A stretch of DNA of 64,000 bases from Byssothecium circinans (taxonomy: Eukaryota; Ascomycota; Dothideomycetes; Pleosporales; Massarinaceae), in the NCBI GenBank assembly GCA_010015675.1, contig ML976978.1:15463-79462 (forward strand). The letters are read 5' to 3'. This document shows, piece by piece, positions 34,451-44,734 of the stretch; the stretch's first letter is position 1; each line of letters opens with the position of its first letter. The translations under genes were made by a program, and so were the position numbers. The notes below the pieces were generated by a model, which worked only from the letters and a program-made list of their open reading frames with translations, did not search any database and was not told where the DNA came from.

Positions 34451-34795
34451 TGAGACAGTAGACTCAAGGGTGAGATGCGGCTTCTGGAGATAGGCCTATA
34501 TGTATTCACATGTTGGATCTGATGGTCTCCGCGTGTGACCTCGGGCGTGCTCGGGATGGTGTTTGACATGTGATGGGAGTGAATGACTAAGTGCGGCTCA
34601 ACCGCGGCAAGATCAACAGGAACCAGGAACCAGCCTCAACCAGGAACAGGAAGCGGAACCCAAACGTCACTGCCAGCGTCCGGCAGCCAACATCACCCCG
34701 CCCCGCCTCGCCATGACTGTCGCCTGCTTGACAACTTCAATAGAGCACGGCTGAATCCGTTCATTGATATCGATACCTCCAAATTATACGCCGCC
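34451..34795. other. intergenic, promoter of the hydrolase gene
   Basis: An in-frame ATG at 34583 would add 71 Thr/Pro/Gly-rich residues to the next protein; I treat this as leader sequence. Confidence 0.4.
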
Positions 34796-36334
34796 ATGAT
34801 AAGCCACAGCCTTCCCAATCTCCTCTTCATCCGCACCTGCACCCTCGCTCTCCGTCTCATCACGCCGCTCTCCATCTTTTACTGCAGCCTCAGCATCGCC
34901 GACCCGCCCCACAACGGCTTCACGCGCTTTCTGCTTGTCTGGAGCATCATCGAGACGGCCTTCTGGGTCCTCGTCTTTATACCGCGCAAGCGCGCATTAC
35001 AGGCTTCGGCGAACCACCCTCCGCCGCTAGACAGAGAGGAGAGAAAGGCGCTGTTCTGGAAATGTTGGGATCTGATTCCCAACCCCGAATGGTACCTGAG
35101 TCGCTGGTTCTTGGGTGCGAGGAGCTGGGAAATCAGGCGAGATGACGTGGCCGACTTCTTTCGCTGGGCGGTGCTGAACAAGGGCGATGAGCACGACACG
35201 GTGAAGGGAGACGCCGATGCGCAGCTGAAGCGGGAAGAGCAGGAAGAAATTGACGAGTATGTCGATGGCACACAGACACTGCTGGGGCGCCGATTCGAGC
35301 CTGGTAGAGGCTCGGCGAAGAGCTTGCGCTTGACTGTCGACGAGGTGAAGATGCTGCATCGGCCGGCCCTGTGGTATCTGATAGTCGGCCTCGTAGACAC
35401 TGTGGCTGCCGCCCGCCTCCGCTACTTCTCCTTCATCCTACACCGCCCACCTCTCCGCCAAACGCTTTCCATCTTCCCCCCACGTCTCGCCTCTCTCCTG
35501 ACCACCCACCGGTCTCCGGCTGCCGATCTGGGCTATTGGTACCGACCGCACACTTCCAAGAACCGTCTGCCTGTTCTCTTCATCCATGGGATTGGCATTG
35601 GCCTCTACCCGTACGTCCGCTTCTTCGCGGAGATCAGCCGGGACGACCATAAGGGCCCGGAAGATGGCGAGATCGGCATCATTGCTGTTGAACTCATGCC
35701 AATTAGCTTCAGAATCACCAGCCCAATATTGGACAGGGACGAGATTTGCCGTCAGATCAACGCCATCTTGGAGAAGCACGGCTGGGACAAGGTTGTGTTG
35801 GTTTCACACTCGTACGGCTCGGTCATCACCACCCACCTTCTCCAAAACTCCATCACGGCCGCGAAGGTTGGACCCATGCTCCTTATAGACCCGGTTACCT
35901 TTCTTCTGCATCTACCCGATGTGTGCTACAATTTCATGGCCCGCAAGCCTCGTCGTGCAAATGAGCACCAGCTGCACTACTATGCGTGCACGGATATGAT
36001 GGTTAGCCACACCCTTGGCCGACATTTCTTCTGGGCCCAGAATATCCTGTGGAAAGACCAGCTGGGAGATCGGGATGTCACAGTCTCCCTTGCAGGCAGA
36101 GACCTCATAAGCGATACCGAGACTGTCGGAAAGTATTTAAATGGGGTTGATATGAAGAGCGAGACCAAGTCGTGGAAAGAAAGGGAGCTGACAGGCAGCG
36201 GACTCGAGACGGTGTGGTGGCCAACCTGCGATCATGCGCAAGTTTTTGAAAGGGAGGAGGGCAGGAAAACGTTGGCGGATGTTGTGAGAAGATATGTCGA
36301 GAAAACGGGCGATGGGGATGACGATCTCTCATGA
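34796..36334 (+). CDS. alpha/beta-hydrolase, membrane-anchored
   Basis: The chosen ATG (34796) lies in GCCGCCATGA, a good context, and gives 512 aa starting MISHSLPNLLFIRTCTLALR; the upstream ATG at 34583 gives 583 aa. Two hydrophobic segments (about 15-35 and 45-65) anchor the N terminus. The hydrolase core begins near RLPVLFIHGIGIGLYPYVRF, the oxyanion-loop region. The nucleophile elbow is VSHSYGS (Ser in G/S-x-S-x-G context), and a likely catalytic His is in WPTCDHAQVF near the C terminus. Such proteins are putative lipid or ester hydrolases; the substrate is unknown. No intron is required. The next gene downstream, also a hydrolase, is of a different family. Confidence 0.85.
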   Translation: MISHSLPNLLFIRTCTLALRLITPLSIFYCSLSIADPPHNGFTRFLLVWSIIETAFWVLVFIPRKRALQASANHPPPLDREERKALFWKCWDLIPNPEWYLSRWFLGARSWEIRRDDVADFFRWAVLNKGDEHDTVKGDADAQLKREEQEEIDEYVDGTQTLLGRRFEPGRGSAKSLRLTVDEVKMLHRPALWYLIVGLVDTVAAARLRYFSFILHRPPLRQTLSIFPPRLASLLTTHRSPAADLGYWYRPHTSKNRLPVLFIHGIGIGLYPYVRFFAEISRDDHKGPEDGEIGIIAVELMPISFRITSPILDRDEICRQINAILEKHGWDKVVLVSHSYGSVITTHLLQNSITAAKVGPMLLIDPVTFLLHLPDVCYNFMARKPRRANEHQLHYYACTDMMVSHTLGRHFFWAQNILWKDQLGDRDVTVSLAGRDLISDTETVGKYLNGVDMKSETKSWKERELTGSGLETVWWPTCDHAQVFEREEGRKTLADVVRRYVEKTGDGDDDLS

Positions 36335-36433
36335 TGATGCCAGCCCACGCCCATAATGCAACCATCCTTACTATCCCAGACGATAATGGCTGTTCGTATT
36401 CAGGCGTTGCTAAGATGACGGGCCAATTGCGGG

Positions 36434-36480
36434 GAGCCGTCGGAAGCCGGTTATTCCAGGGTCCACGACTCCGACGGCTC
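36434..36480. promoter_or_regulatory. 11-bp perfect inverted repeat upstream of the Ayg1-type gene
   Basis: gagccgtcgga (36434-36444) is repeated inverted as tccgacggctc (36470-36480) with a 25-bp spacer, about 225 bp before the start codon. CGG/CCG-containing inverted repeats are typical Zn2Cys6 factor sites, but a hairpin terminator-like role for the preceding gene is equally possible. Regulatory meaning is inference. Confidence 0.35.
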
Positions 36481-36702
36481 GGCTCCCTACCAGACGCCCC
36501 GATTTATCTTCAGGTCTGTCTGTAGATCAAATTCAACCCGATATATGCAGCTTTTCACGTCCAATTCTTTATTCACGCAATCCTGACTTCTTATAACCAC
36601 TTTTCAAAGTCTCGAATACTCCTCGATAGCTTATCACTTGGTTACGTGAACCCCACACTACATATTCCTTACTCTAGCTTGATAGTCTAGCATTCTGTCA
36701 TC

Positions 36703-37911
36703 ATGCCAAACGGACACTGGATCCTAGGCGACCTCTTCGAGAAAGACTACGGCCACTCCAGCTCGATCAAGAATCTATGGGAGATGAGATGGCTGCTTCC
36801 CTGCCGATTGGGAGTCTACCCATTTCACGACGGAAGCTTCGAAGACTTTGAGAACATCTTCAACCACCTCATATCGAAAAATATCAACGACCTGTACTCG
36901 GATGAGTATACGAACGCTTTCATCCCCACCGCCCAAAGGCTGGCCAAAGAGGCAGACGAACTCGCAGCCAAAGATCCCGAAAAATCAAAGGCTCTGTACC
37001 TTCGCGCGAACGCCGTCTTTCGACTCGCCCGCTTCCCATACATCTGTACTCCACTGAAGGAGCAAGTCTTCGAAGAGCAGAAGCAAGTCTACCTCCGAGG
37101 GAGTAAGCTCTGGGACGCTCCCGTCGAAGAGTTCATCATCCCCCACAAGTACGCCGCCAATGACGATGGTACCCAAATCCCCGTATACCTCCGCAAACCC
37201 GCCGGCCCAGGCCCCTTCCCCACCATATTGCTCATCACCGGCCTCGATGGCCACCGGCCCGACAACACGGAACGCACAACCGCGCATCTCCAGCGCGGAT
37301 GGGCCACCCTAATCTGCGACATCCCGGGCACGACAGTCGACTGTCCAGCCAACAGACGAGACCCCCTCTCTCCCGACCGATTGTTTTCCTCCATCCTCGA
37401 CTGGCTCGAGGAGCGGCAAGATCTCAACGCGAAAAAAGTCATCGCCTGGGGTCTCAGCGCAGGGGGCTACTACGCCATCCGCCTCGCGCACACGCACCGC
37501 GCCAAACTCCTCGGCAGCGTCGGCCACGGCGCCGGCGTGCACCATTTCATCGGCTCCGAATGGCTTGCCCAGATCGGAAAACACGAGTACCCGTTCGGTC
37601 TCGAGCGCGCCTACACCGCCAAGTACGGCTACCGCGACTTCGACGAAATGAAGGAGAAATGCCAGGACGAATTCAGCCTCATCTCGGGGAAGGGCGAGGG
37701 TGTTGCTGTTGTCGCGCAGGGCATGCAGAGTTGTAGGCTTTTGCTTATCAATGGTGTGCTGGATGGGTGTATGCCGGTGGAGGATAGTATGTTGTTGGCG
37801 GAGTATGGGAGTGTGAAGGAGATGCGGTTTGTGAGGGATAGGGCGCATATGGGGTATCCTGAGGCTAATGGCGTGGTGTTTCCGTGGTTGGAGGGGGTTA
37901 TGGGGCAGTGA
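36703..37911 (+). CDS. ayg1: Ayg1-type heptaketide/YWA1 chain-shortening hydrolase (DHN-melanin)
   Basis: A 402-aa intronless protein begins MPNGHWILGDLFEKDYGHSS and matches the Aspergillus Ayg1/Exophiala Yg1 family along its length: LWEMRW, VYPFHDGSFEDFENIFNHLI, SKNINDLYSDEYT, ITGLDGHRPDN, IPGTTVDCPANRRDP, AWGLSAGGYYAIRLAH, LLINGVLDGCMPVED and AHMGYPEA. These supply the nucleophile Ser (about 253), an acidic residue and the His of the catalytic triad. The family shortens a polyketide pyrone by deacetylation to tetrahydroxynaphthalene, precursor of DHN-melanin. No polyketide synthase, reductase or scytalone dehydratase gene lies in this window, so the gene is unclustered here. Length equals that of family members. 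Confidence 0.92.
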   Translation: MPNGHWILGDLFEKDYGHSSSIKNLWEMRWLLPCRLGVYPFHDGSFEDFENIFNHLISKNINDLYSDEYTNAFIPTAQRLAKEADELAAKDPEKSKALYLRANAVFRLARFPYICTPLKEQVFEEQKQVYLRGSKLWDAPVEEFIIPHKYAANDDGTQIPVYLRKPAGPGPFPTILLITGLDGHRPDNTERTTAHLQRGWATLICDIPGTTVDCPANRRDPLSPDRLFSSILDWLEERQDLNAKKVIAWGLSAGGYYAIRLAHTHRAKLLGSVGHGAGVHHFIGSEWLAQIGKHEYPFGLERAYTAKYGYRDFDEMKEKCQDEFSLISGKGEGVAVVAQGMQSCRLLLINGVLDGCMPVEDSMLLAEYGSVKEMRFVRDRAHMGYPEANGVVFPWLEGVMGQ

Positions 37912-38303
37912 GACATGGGGTGAGAGGGTTGTTGAGGAGGATTCGGAGTTGAGGAGGGTCGGGGTGGAGTACGAGTTTGTGTAGCTAGGGTTGCTCAAGG
38001 TGGAAAGATCATGCGCAGCTAAATTAAAATGGCGTCACAGGTACTTATTTGACATATACAACATCCTTTGAGAGAGTATAGAGGCGGATTTGTTATTTCT
38101 CCTCTCTGAACACTTTGCACTTCCGTACATGAAGCACTTCAGGCATCAAAAAGCTTTGGTACCTTTCTCTCCTCCTGCCGATCCTCTGGTTCTTATCCAT
38201 CGATTGTCACACGTAGGGCACGCATCATTTACATAAGCGAACTCCCTCCATTCCATTCAACAGGCGCCCTCGAAACATCATCCCCGCCTTCTCCTTCTTC
38301 ACT
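37912..38303. other. intergenic region
   Basis: Convergent 3' flanks of the Ayg1-type gene and a small minus-strand frame. Nothing else seen. Confidence 0.5.
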
Positions 38304-38666
38304 TTATGGGGCGAATTCGTTTACGCCTTTGAAGCGACCTTCTCCCTGCCACGCTTCGTCATTTCGCCCGCTCGAGGTCGGAGCCGTCGACGTAAAAGTC
38401 GATGGCTTGCCCAAACCTTCACCGGTAACTTTTTTCTGCTCGATATTTCGCCCGTTCGCTCCTTTGTCTGCGCCATCCATCGTTCCAGATATATTCTCGT
38501 CGGTGTAGGGGTTGGATGCGTTGGGATTACGATGCGAGCGCTTGCAGAATGAGGATAAGCGGTCCATGGGTGAAGGGTTGGGCCAGGTGCATATGGTGGA
38601 AGGGAGATGGATGGCCGTAGAGAGGACTGCGAACAGTGGGATGCGTAGGGAGGCGGGGATATGCAT
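38304..38666 (-). CDS. small hypothetical protein, possible secreted
   Basis: From the ATG at 38666 a 120-aa frame begins MHIPASLRIPLFAVLSTAIH, which could be a signal peptide, followed by a polar Asn/Ser/Thr/Gly-rich chain (RNPNASNPYTDENISGTMDG) with few cysteines (three in total). A GTG codon extends the frame upstream but gives no better start. No family is recognised and no intron is needed. It may be a small secreted protein or a chance frame. Confidence 0.35.
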   Translation of the reverse strand: MHIPASLRIPLFAVLSTAIHLPSTICTWPNPSPMDRLSSFCKRSHRNPNASNPYTDENISGTMDGADKGANGRNIEQKKVTGEGLGKPSTFTSTAPTSSGRNDEAWQGEGRFKGVNEFAP

Positions 38667-41600
38667 TAGTGGTGAGTTGAGTGTGTAGGGGTTCACGATG
38701 AGGATGGCGTGAAAGTAGGGAAGGGGAATTTTAAAAGGAGCAGTGGGGTGTAAAGAGAGACGTATTTAAGATCAGGTTTATATATGTGGATATATTGCGA
38801 CAGGGGCCAGAGCGGGGACTGTAAGAACGCCTGTGACTGTACACGTACCTTAGTGAGGTTTGAAAGATGCGAGATATTGCCAGATCTGGTAGTATTTTGC
38901 GCGTTTTGCGAAGCCCCTGCATTCAAGAGTTATGGATGAGTATGTAGTTTGATGTCGGTGTAAGCCGGATACGAGGCGTTTTTGTACTGCGGGATGACCG
39001 CACTAAGATGAGAGCTCTTTACAATATGTGGATATGGTTCACTCAGCGTCGTTCTGTTTTTAAATTCTCTCACTCTTGTGCAACAAAATTGACAAGTTGC
39101 AGAGATTGGCTCCTTAATTACATGCAACACTGCCTTCTTCGGTAGCATTGCTTAAAATAACTTCCCATCATTGTGTAAGATAACGCGGTGGGAGATGTAT
39201 TCCCCATATCACCCTTAAGGTTCAACACAGCCCCACGCCATGGGACTGTGCCCTTAGAGGCTGTATATATATCTCAGCTTTGGGAGTACGGAGAGTAGCC
39301 TGTCTGTGGTGATCAGAGTCCGGTTTAATAAAGGCATTGTTGAAAATTTCCACGGTGCCATTCTTGATGTGGAGGTCGATTCTGATACACTTGATGGCTC
39401 AATTCAAGCTCGCTTGTTTTCCTGGCCGGGAGTTGAAAAGAGAGACTGTGAGGGTCATGAGTAGTTCTCGAGTGTAAAGATCGAGCCGTGGGGCGCCAGT
39501 GGCTGAGCCGACGGATAGCCGGATGCCTCTCGTGGAGAAGAAAAGTTGGCACTAAGGTATAAAAATACTAAACGGTTGCTTTTTCTTATCAATGAGTCTG
39601 CCAGGTTTCTGGCGGGTACCTTAAGCTCTGTGTCGCCTGCCCTGCTCTCTTTTCTTTACCTTCTACTGTTTTCACTCCACATCACTGCATTTTTACATCA
39701 CGTTTTGACATACATTGGCGCCTCTGTGCACTACTGTATACAAGGCTTATAAGCTACAACCCAGGCCTGACCAGCCATCAACATCACCGCACTCTGTAAT
39801 TAACTTTTGCTTTTGTATCCTTGCATGGAGGGGGATTAGGGACCGACAGGCTCTCCCTTCTAGGGAGGGTGGCTACTACAAGAACTGTCCTCACACCTGT
39901 GCTTGGTACGTTTATTATGCCCCCTGGGAGGCTCATGTAAATAAGGCCTACGGCTACTTTACAGGACGTAAATCAATACGAACCAATCAACCAACCAACG
40001 ACGGGTACCTTAACACAGGTTTGCTGTCTCCAGCTCTTGGCTCCCCGTGCGAGGATGAGAGGCATCACAAGCTTATCTGAATTTTTTTCCCAAGGTGTTT
40101 AAATCGGTACCGGGGATGAAGGCATAGAGACTGCGGCTGGTGTAGGATTCGCCACTCGCTGGACTACTAAAGTAAATGACACTTTACCTAGATAATTACT
40201 ATAGCCCTTGATACGAATACAGTTCGTCTTTTTTCCTCTATATTTGGTGCTCTAGACTAAGCGACGGGGCGCTTAAAGCCTTAGCGCATAAATAATGCTG
40301 CTACACTTAGCGCATCTTTTCAATCTATCGTAACCAAGTGTGATGAAACTTTGCCGTGGTATGCCGGAGCCAAAGGACCCTTTTACTAAGTACATTGAAA
40401 ACTAAGGGTCCTAAGTATCGCCGCCTAATCTATCTATTCTATTAATGCAGCTTTACATGTCTTCTCCTACCACGCAAACGGATTGAAGTAACAAATATGA
40501 AGTAACTAAAGTATAAGGTCCTTTCACTAAGATATTAAGCTATTAGTATTTTGTTGGAGAGGATATCGAGGGCCCGACATCCACGGCCAGTTTGTCAGGG
40601 AAAATCATTATGCCAACCACGGTGACTCTGGTGACCAGCAGGCTGAAGATGGAAAGCCATTACAGAGCTATTGTTTTAGCTTCTCACGATAAGCTGGGCT
40701 TCATTTGTTTTATAAAGGACTAATTTAATAAATTTAGTTTAACCATTGGCGCTACTACAAGCCGAAGAACGTTCGGGTAGTAAACGAAAAAATATCATGC
40801 TAGATTGTGGGGAAGGTTTCGGGATTCAAGTCTTATAGCTACAGGATTCCAAACTTTAAGTCAGATAGTATGAATGTACCACTCCTGAGATAGGATCACG
40901 CCACTTAATCATCTTTTCTCGCTTCCACTCACAACCTCAGTTTTCGCTGGCTGCTGTTGGTAAACAGTTTTATGAATTGCTGGTACGCTTTTCTAATACC
41001 TAAAAGACATAATTAGAGCTATTTTCACACTTATTTGTATTGCTTGGAGTGAAGGAGCATTTTCAGATGGGCAAGCTAGGAGATTAGCAATACTAACTGT
41101 GGCCCAACCGGCATAAGGCATAGTAAGGATTCAGGGTAAGGACCTCCTCCAGTTTGATATCATGGCTCTCGCGGGAAGAAGATCTAGGGAAATAACTGTT
41201 GAAACTAAAATGACATTGAAGCTTAAGGACGAGGCGGAGTATTAAGTACTGAATCCCCCTACCATAAGTTTTATAGAGTATTATTGTTGATTGCTTCCCA
41301 AGATTCTCCTCTTGTAAGAGAGTAGGTGACTGGCCACGCTGTAGATAAGTATAAATGTAGGACTTGCGTGCATACTTGAGGAAGCTAAAGAAGAAATGCC
41401 GTAGACTGGATAGGAAGGATGAAGACCGTTTGTGGGCCTGTCAAGCACTGTACAGGGTATCTATTGTATTGAAGCTGATGGCCAAGAAGCGTAAGATGCG
41501 CTGGCTATTTTTTTTCTTTTGTGGGCTATGTAGGATATAGTTGATTATAATAAGCTTACATTCCCTTCTCATTATATGCCACTGGAGTTTATATTATACA

Positions 41601-41880
41601 GAGTTCTTAGAAACTGTCTGAATTCTTCTTCGTTTCCGTTGAATTCTTCTGTGAGGTGCATTGTGTTGTTTATCAACTTAAACACTATATTGATGACGTA
41701 CACTGTTCAACTGTCGAGAATATACGTGTTGATGAAACCAATTCAAACAGAGTTGCGGAGTGCTATAAAGCGCCTTGCAGCTGGTCACATTATCCCCACA
41801 CAATGCCCGCCCGCTCCATATATCTTACTCTCCTTTCTCTTCACCGCAAAATTCGCACAACTCCTGCTGTTCCCGCAACC
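38667..41880. other. 3.2-kb gene-poor, partly AT-rich region
   Basis: No gene is supported. From about 40080 to 41560 the DNA is AT-rich with dispersed CTAG/TTAG-type steps and no long open frame, resembling old RIP-affected repeats; dispersed repeat copy C lies at 41165-41335. The last 300 bp are the likely promoter of the kinase-like gene. Confidence 0.55.
41165..41335 (+). repeat. dispersed degenerate repeat, copy C
   Basis: The plus strand reads ctctcgcgggaagaagatct, then ttgaagcttaaggacgaggc, ggagtattaagtactg and ataagttttatagagtatta. The reverse complement of copy A shows the same boxes at the same spacing, and copy D matches the second half. This is the best preserved copy for aligning all four. 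Confidence 0.55.
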
Positions 41881-42702
41881 ATGTCACCAAATCACAGCCT
41901 TGGAGAAGGAAAGTTGACTTCTCCAAAACTACCTAGAGACCAAGATGGCTACAGATTCCTCCGCAAGCTTGACGAAGACGGGTCCCAGAATCTTGGAATA
42001 TACCTTGTCAGGGACGTTAGAACCGCAGAGCTTGTTGTATGCAAGATTCCTGACCCACGGTATGTGCGCGAGGAGAAGGAAGCGGAGTATTACGCAAAGG
42101 TCCGAGGCCATAGGAACATTGTCAATATGTACAAGTTTTCCCCACCGAATCGGCTGTACATGGAGTTCTGCGACACTGGCAACATATTGCAACTGGTCAA
42201 CCGGTACAACACTGCCAAGCGCCCAATTCCCGAGCTGTTCATCTGGCATGTTGCAGAAGCTTTGATGCGTGCACTTTGCTATCTGCATCACGGTATCCAG
42301 GACTTCGAGAAAGATCCCAAACTCTGTCCAGACTGGGAACCTCTGATCCACTGCGATGTTACCACTCACAATGTGCTTCTCACGAAGTCGCCCGGTGACC
42401 TTTATCCTCGCGTTCTCCTGGCAGATTTCGGCTGTGCAAAGTTTAAGAAAGAGGACGACGTGGCGGTTGAGATGCGCGATCTCACCAACGTGTTTGTCCT
42501 TCTACGAAGACTTTGCGAGGCTGATGGAACTAATTTATTCAGTACTAGATACTCGGTTGAATTGAAGAGCCTGCTTCAACAGAGGTGGTCGAAGCCGGGG
42601 TGGCTTGAGTCGGCTGATAGGTTCTTGAAGAGTATCTTGAGGACGAAGGCATTAAAGGAGAAACGTCTGTCCGTGAATGCAGAGCTTTTGTTGGAAGGTT
42701 AA
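41881..42702 (+). CDS. protein-kinase-like protein with HCD instead of HRD motif
   Basis: A 273-aa intronless protein starts MSPNHSLGEGKLTSPKLPRD. It has the kinase landmarks: VVCKIPDP (beta-3 Lys, about 56), an alpha-C Glu in KEAEYYAKV, a hinge near YMEFCDTGN, a catalytic loop IHCDVTTHNVLL (Asp and Asn kept, Arg of HRD replaced by Cys) and ADFGCAKF (DFG). The C-lobe is short. The lack of the HRD Arg suggests activation-loop phosphorylation is not used. Fungal accessory kinases of this compact type are numerous and of unknown function. The ATG at 41881 lies right at the start of the conserved part; an earlier in-frame ATG (41803) is less likely. Confidence 0.8.
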   Translation: MSPNHSLGEGKLTSPKLPRDQDGYRFLRKLDEDGSQNLGIYLVRDVRTAELVVCKIPDPRYVREEKEAEYYAKVRGHRNIVNMYKFSPPNRLYMEFCDTGNILQLVNRYNTAKRPIPELFIWHVAEALMRALCYLHHGIQDFEKDPKLCPDWEPLIHCDVTTHNVLLTKSPGDLYPRVLLADFGCAKFKKEDDVAVEMRDLTNVFVLLRRLCEADGTNLFSTRYSVELKSLLQQRWSKPGWLESADRFLKSILRTKALKEKRLSVNAELLLEG

Positions 42703-42961
42703 AGTTTAGGATATTTCAAGATTGCTTGGTACCGTTAGCTCTTTACGTTATGATCTCTCTTAGATGTTATACGTAGTGGATATTCATCAGCAATTTAGTT
42801 AACAGCAGCAAGGGGTACATTACTTCATCACGTATGGTAGGGAGTGAAGCATTTACACAATCATGTTTCTTGTTTATCTAACTATTTCACTCCAATGCTT
42901 GACGACCTGCCTCCACTCTTTCGCAGCTTGTTCCCACCGCCCCCGCTCGACACCCAAACCC

Positions 42962-43026
42962 TTACCACCTTCCCATCTCCACTCCCCCGCCAGTCCTCGC
43001 TCCACCGTCCCTCGCCGATTCCGGCT

Positions 43027-43112
<86 letters not shown>

Positions 43113-43113
43113 T

Positions 43114-43160
<47 letters not shown>

Positions 43161-44734
43161 GTTTTGGTGGCTCTTGAGGCCCTCGATCGGGAGTAACCGC
43201 CCCAGCGCTTGACAGGCTTGCCCTCTTCTAGGAGCAGCTTGTCCTTCTCTATCTTGCGCTTGGTGTTCCCATTGGCCAGCGCGTACATGATACAGCGGCT
43301 GGTTGGGTGGCCAAAACTCTTGCTGTGGTTCTTCTCCGTGCCGGCGCAGTGCGCACACTGGACTCTCGCCCGGCACTTGTTGGAGGGGTCCTTCGCGTTC
43401 TCCATATGATCGTGGCTTCCGCAACGGAAGCAGCACAGATAAGAACCGTACGGACAGGCGTGGCTCGCGCACAACAGTTCTATCTCGTCGACGACGTCCT
43501 CAGGTGTCATGCCTTCTTCAACGCGATCTTCGTCGCGCAGAACGTCATTCTCGAAGATCGCCATCTGGAAGGCATCGAACGTCGTTATGGCTGCATCGTT
43601 GTTTGCGTTATGCGGATGACGATACGGAACGTGGCAGAAGATCGTTAACTTCTGCAGGCCAATTTGGTTGTTGTGGTGGGACCAAATCTTCACGTCCCGG
43701 GCAAGCTGTTGTGTGTCGAGCACCTTGACGACATTGTGAAAGTCGCAAGGGCTCCAATCCATTGTCGTCGAGAGCTTTGCGAGGTCACTGCCCAGAGCGT
43801 GGCCCAGGAGGATGACCGGGCGGAATCCGAGCTCAGGCTTTGAAGGGTCGAGGAGCTGGCCAAATGTCTCATTGAGGTACTTGCGCGTGTTAGCCAAGTC
43901 CACAAAGCGGGTCTGTCCGAAACGGTTGTCCTCGGGATGGCCTGGGCAGGTTCCGATGTTGATGAGGTGTGCGTTTTCCTCGACTCGGATGTGACAGAAT
44001 GTTAGCCTCTGCATGAAGTTGCGGCCATGAGGACCCCTATCTTGGATCCCGTGCATCTCACGGACCGAGAAGTGGTTGAGGCCCACTTCGCAGATCTTGT
44101 GCGAGTCGGCGGTCCAACCTTCAGTGTCAAAGCATATTACTACAGCATCCTGCAGAAGGGGGGGAGCGTTTGCGAACTTGCCCAACCCCAGGCAGTGCTG
44201 CAGCGTGGAGAGATGTGTTTTGTTGGCAAGGAACTTCTCAAGGGCATTCAAGCTCTCCTGGGCCAACGGCTCGTGGACTTTCTTCTCGGAAGACGCCTCA
44301 CAACGCTTCTCGGCCTGTCTGACTGCTTCGACTTTCTCCGGCGCAGCAGGAGGCTTTCCCGACACAACGGTAGCCCAGTTCATGGCTGGCGCCTTGGTCA
44401 CGTGTTTCATATCTCCCTCTTTCTGTTGATCATTGCCGATGGAGAGCTTCGACAGGGCTGGAGCGAGTGATGGGTATTCCGAATCGACGGTGAAGGCGGG
44501 CGAGGTCAAGGGAGCCGACGTTGATGGAGGCATAGGCGCATGCGAGAGTACTGTAGGAGGAGCAGGAGTTGAGTTGGCAGACGCGAGAGCATGAGGTGAT
44601 TGTGGTAGCTCCTTGGGCACAGATTTCTTCTTCTTGAATATAACTTGCCTAGAGTGCGGAGGTTGCGGGGTCTCGGGAGCGGACTTGGAGAAGGACGCTG
44701 CAGCAGCTGCGGCGTAGGAATGGGGGCCTGCCAT
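42962..44734 (-). CDS. Gfd2/YDR514C-like RNase H-fold protein with poly-Asn tail
   Basis: A 590-aa intronless protein begins MAGPHSYAAAAAASFSKSAP. After a Pro/Ser-rich head, an exonuclease-like fold runs from about 195 to 410: VVICFDTEGW (Asp/Glu pair), VILLGHALGSDLAKL (Asp) and NNDAAITTFDAF (His/Asp region), the DEDD pattern of RNase H-like 3'-5' exonucleases. A Cys/His cluster follows (CCFRCGSHDH and CAHCAG, knuckle-like, about 455-490). The C terminus is about 45 residues of Asn and Ser encoded by an AAC/AGC microsatellite. Yeast Gfd2 is linked genetically to mRNA export; catalytic activity is not established. Promoter and gene are separate from the kinase gene, which is convergent. Confidence 0.8.
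43029..43162. repeat. coding trinucleotide repeat (gtt/gct; AAC/AGC on the coding strand)
   Basis: About 44 consecutive triplets alternate gtt and gct in small blocks. In the gene frame they encode Asn and Ser. The other minus-strand frame reads poly-Gln and the plus-strand frames poly-Cys and poly-Val, which makes those overlapping open frames artefacts. Such tracts are usually length-polymorphic. Confidence 0.95.

Noticed and set aside
37309..37998. 229-codon minus-strand open frame
   Set aside because: Antisense to the Ayg1-type coding sequence; no recognisable motif.
39715..40080. 121-codon plus-strand frame
   Set aside because: Borders AT-rich repeat debris and shows no conserved motif.
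42844..43472. Poly-Cys, poly-Val and poly-Gln open frames
   Set aside because: Alternative readings of the gtt/gct triplet repeat that encodes Asn/Ser in the Gfd2-like gene.
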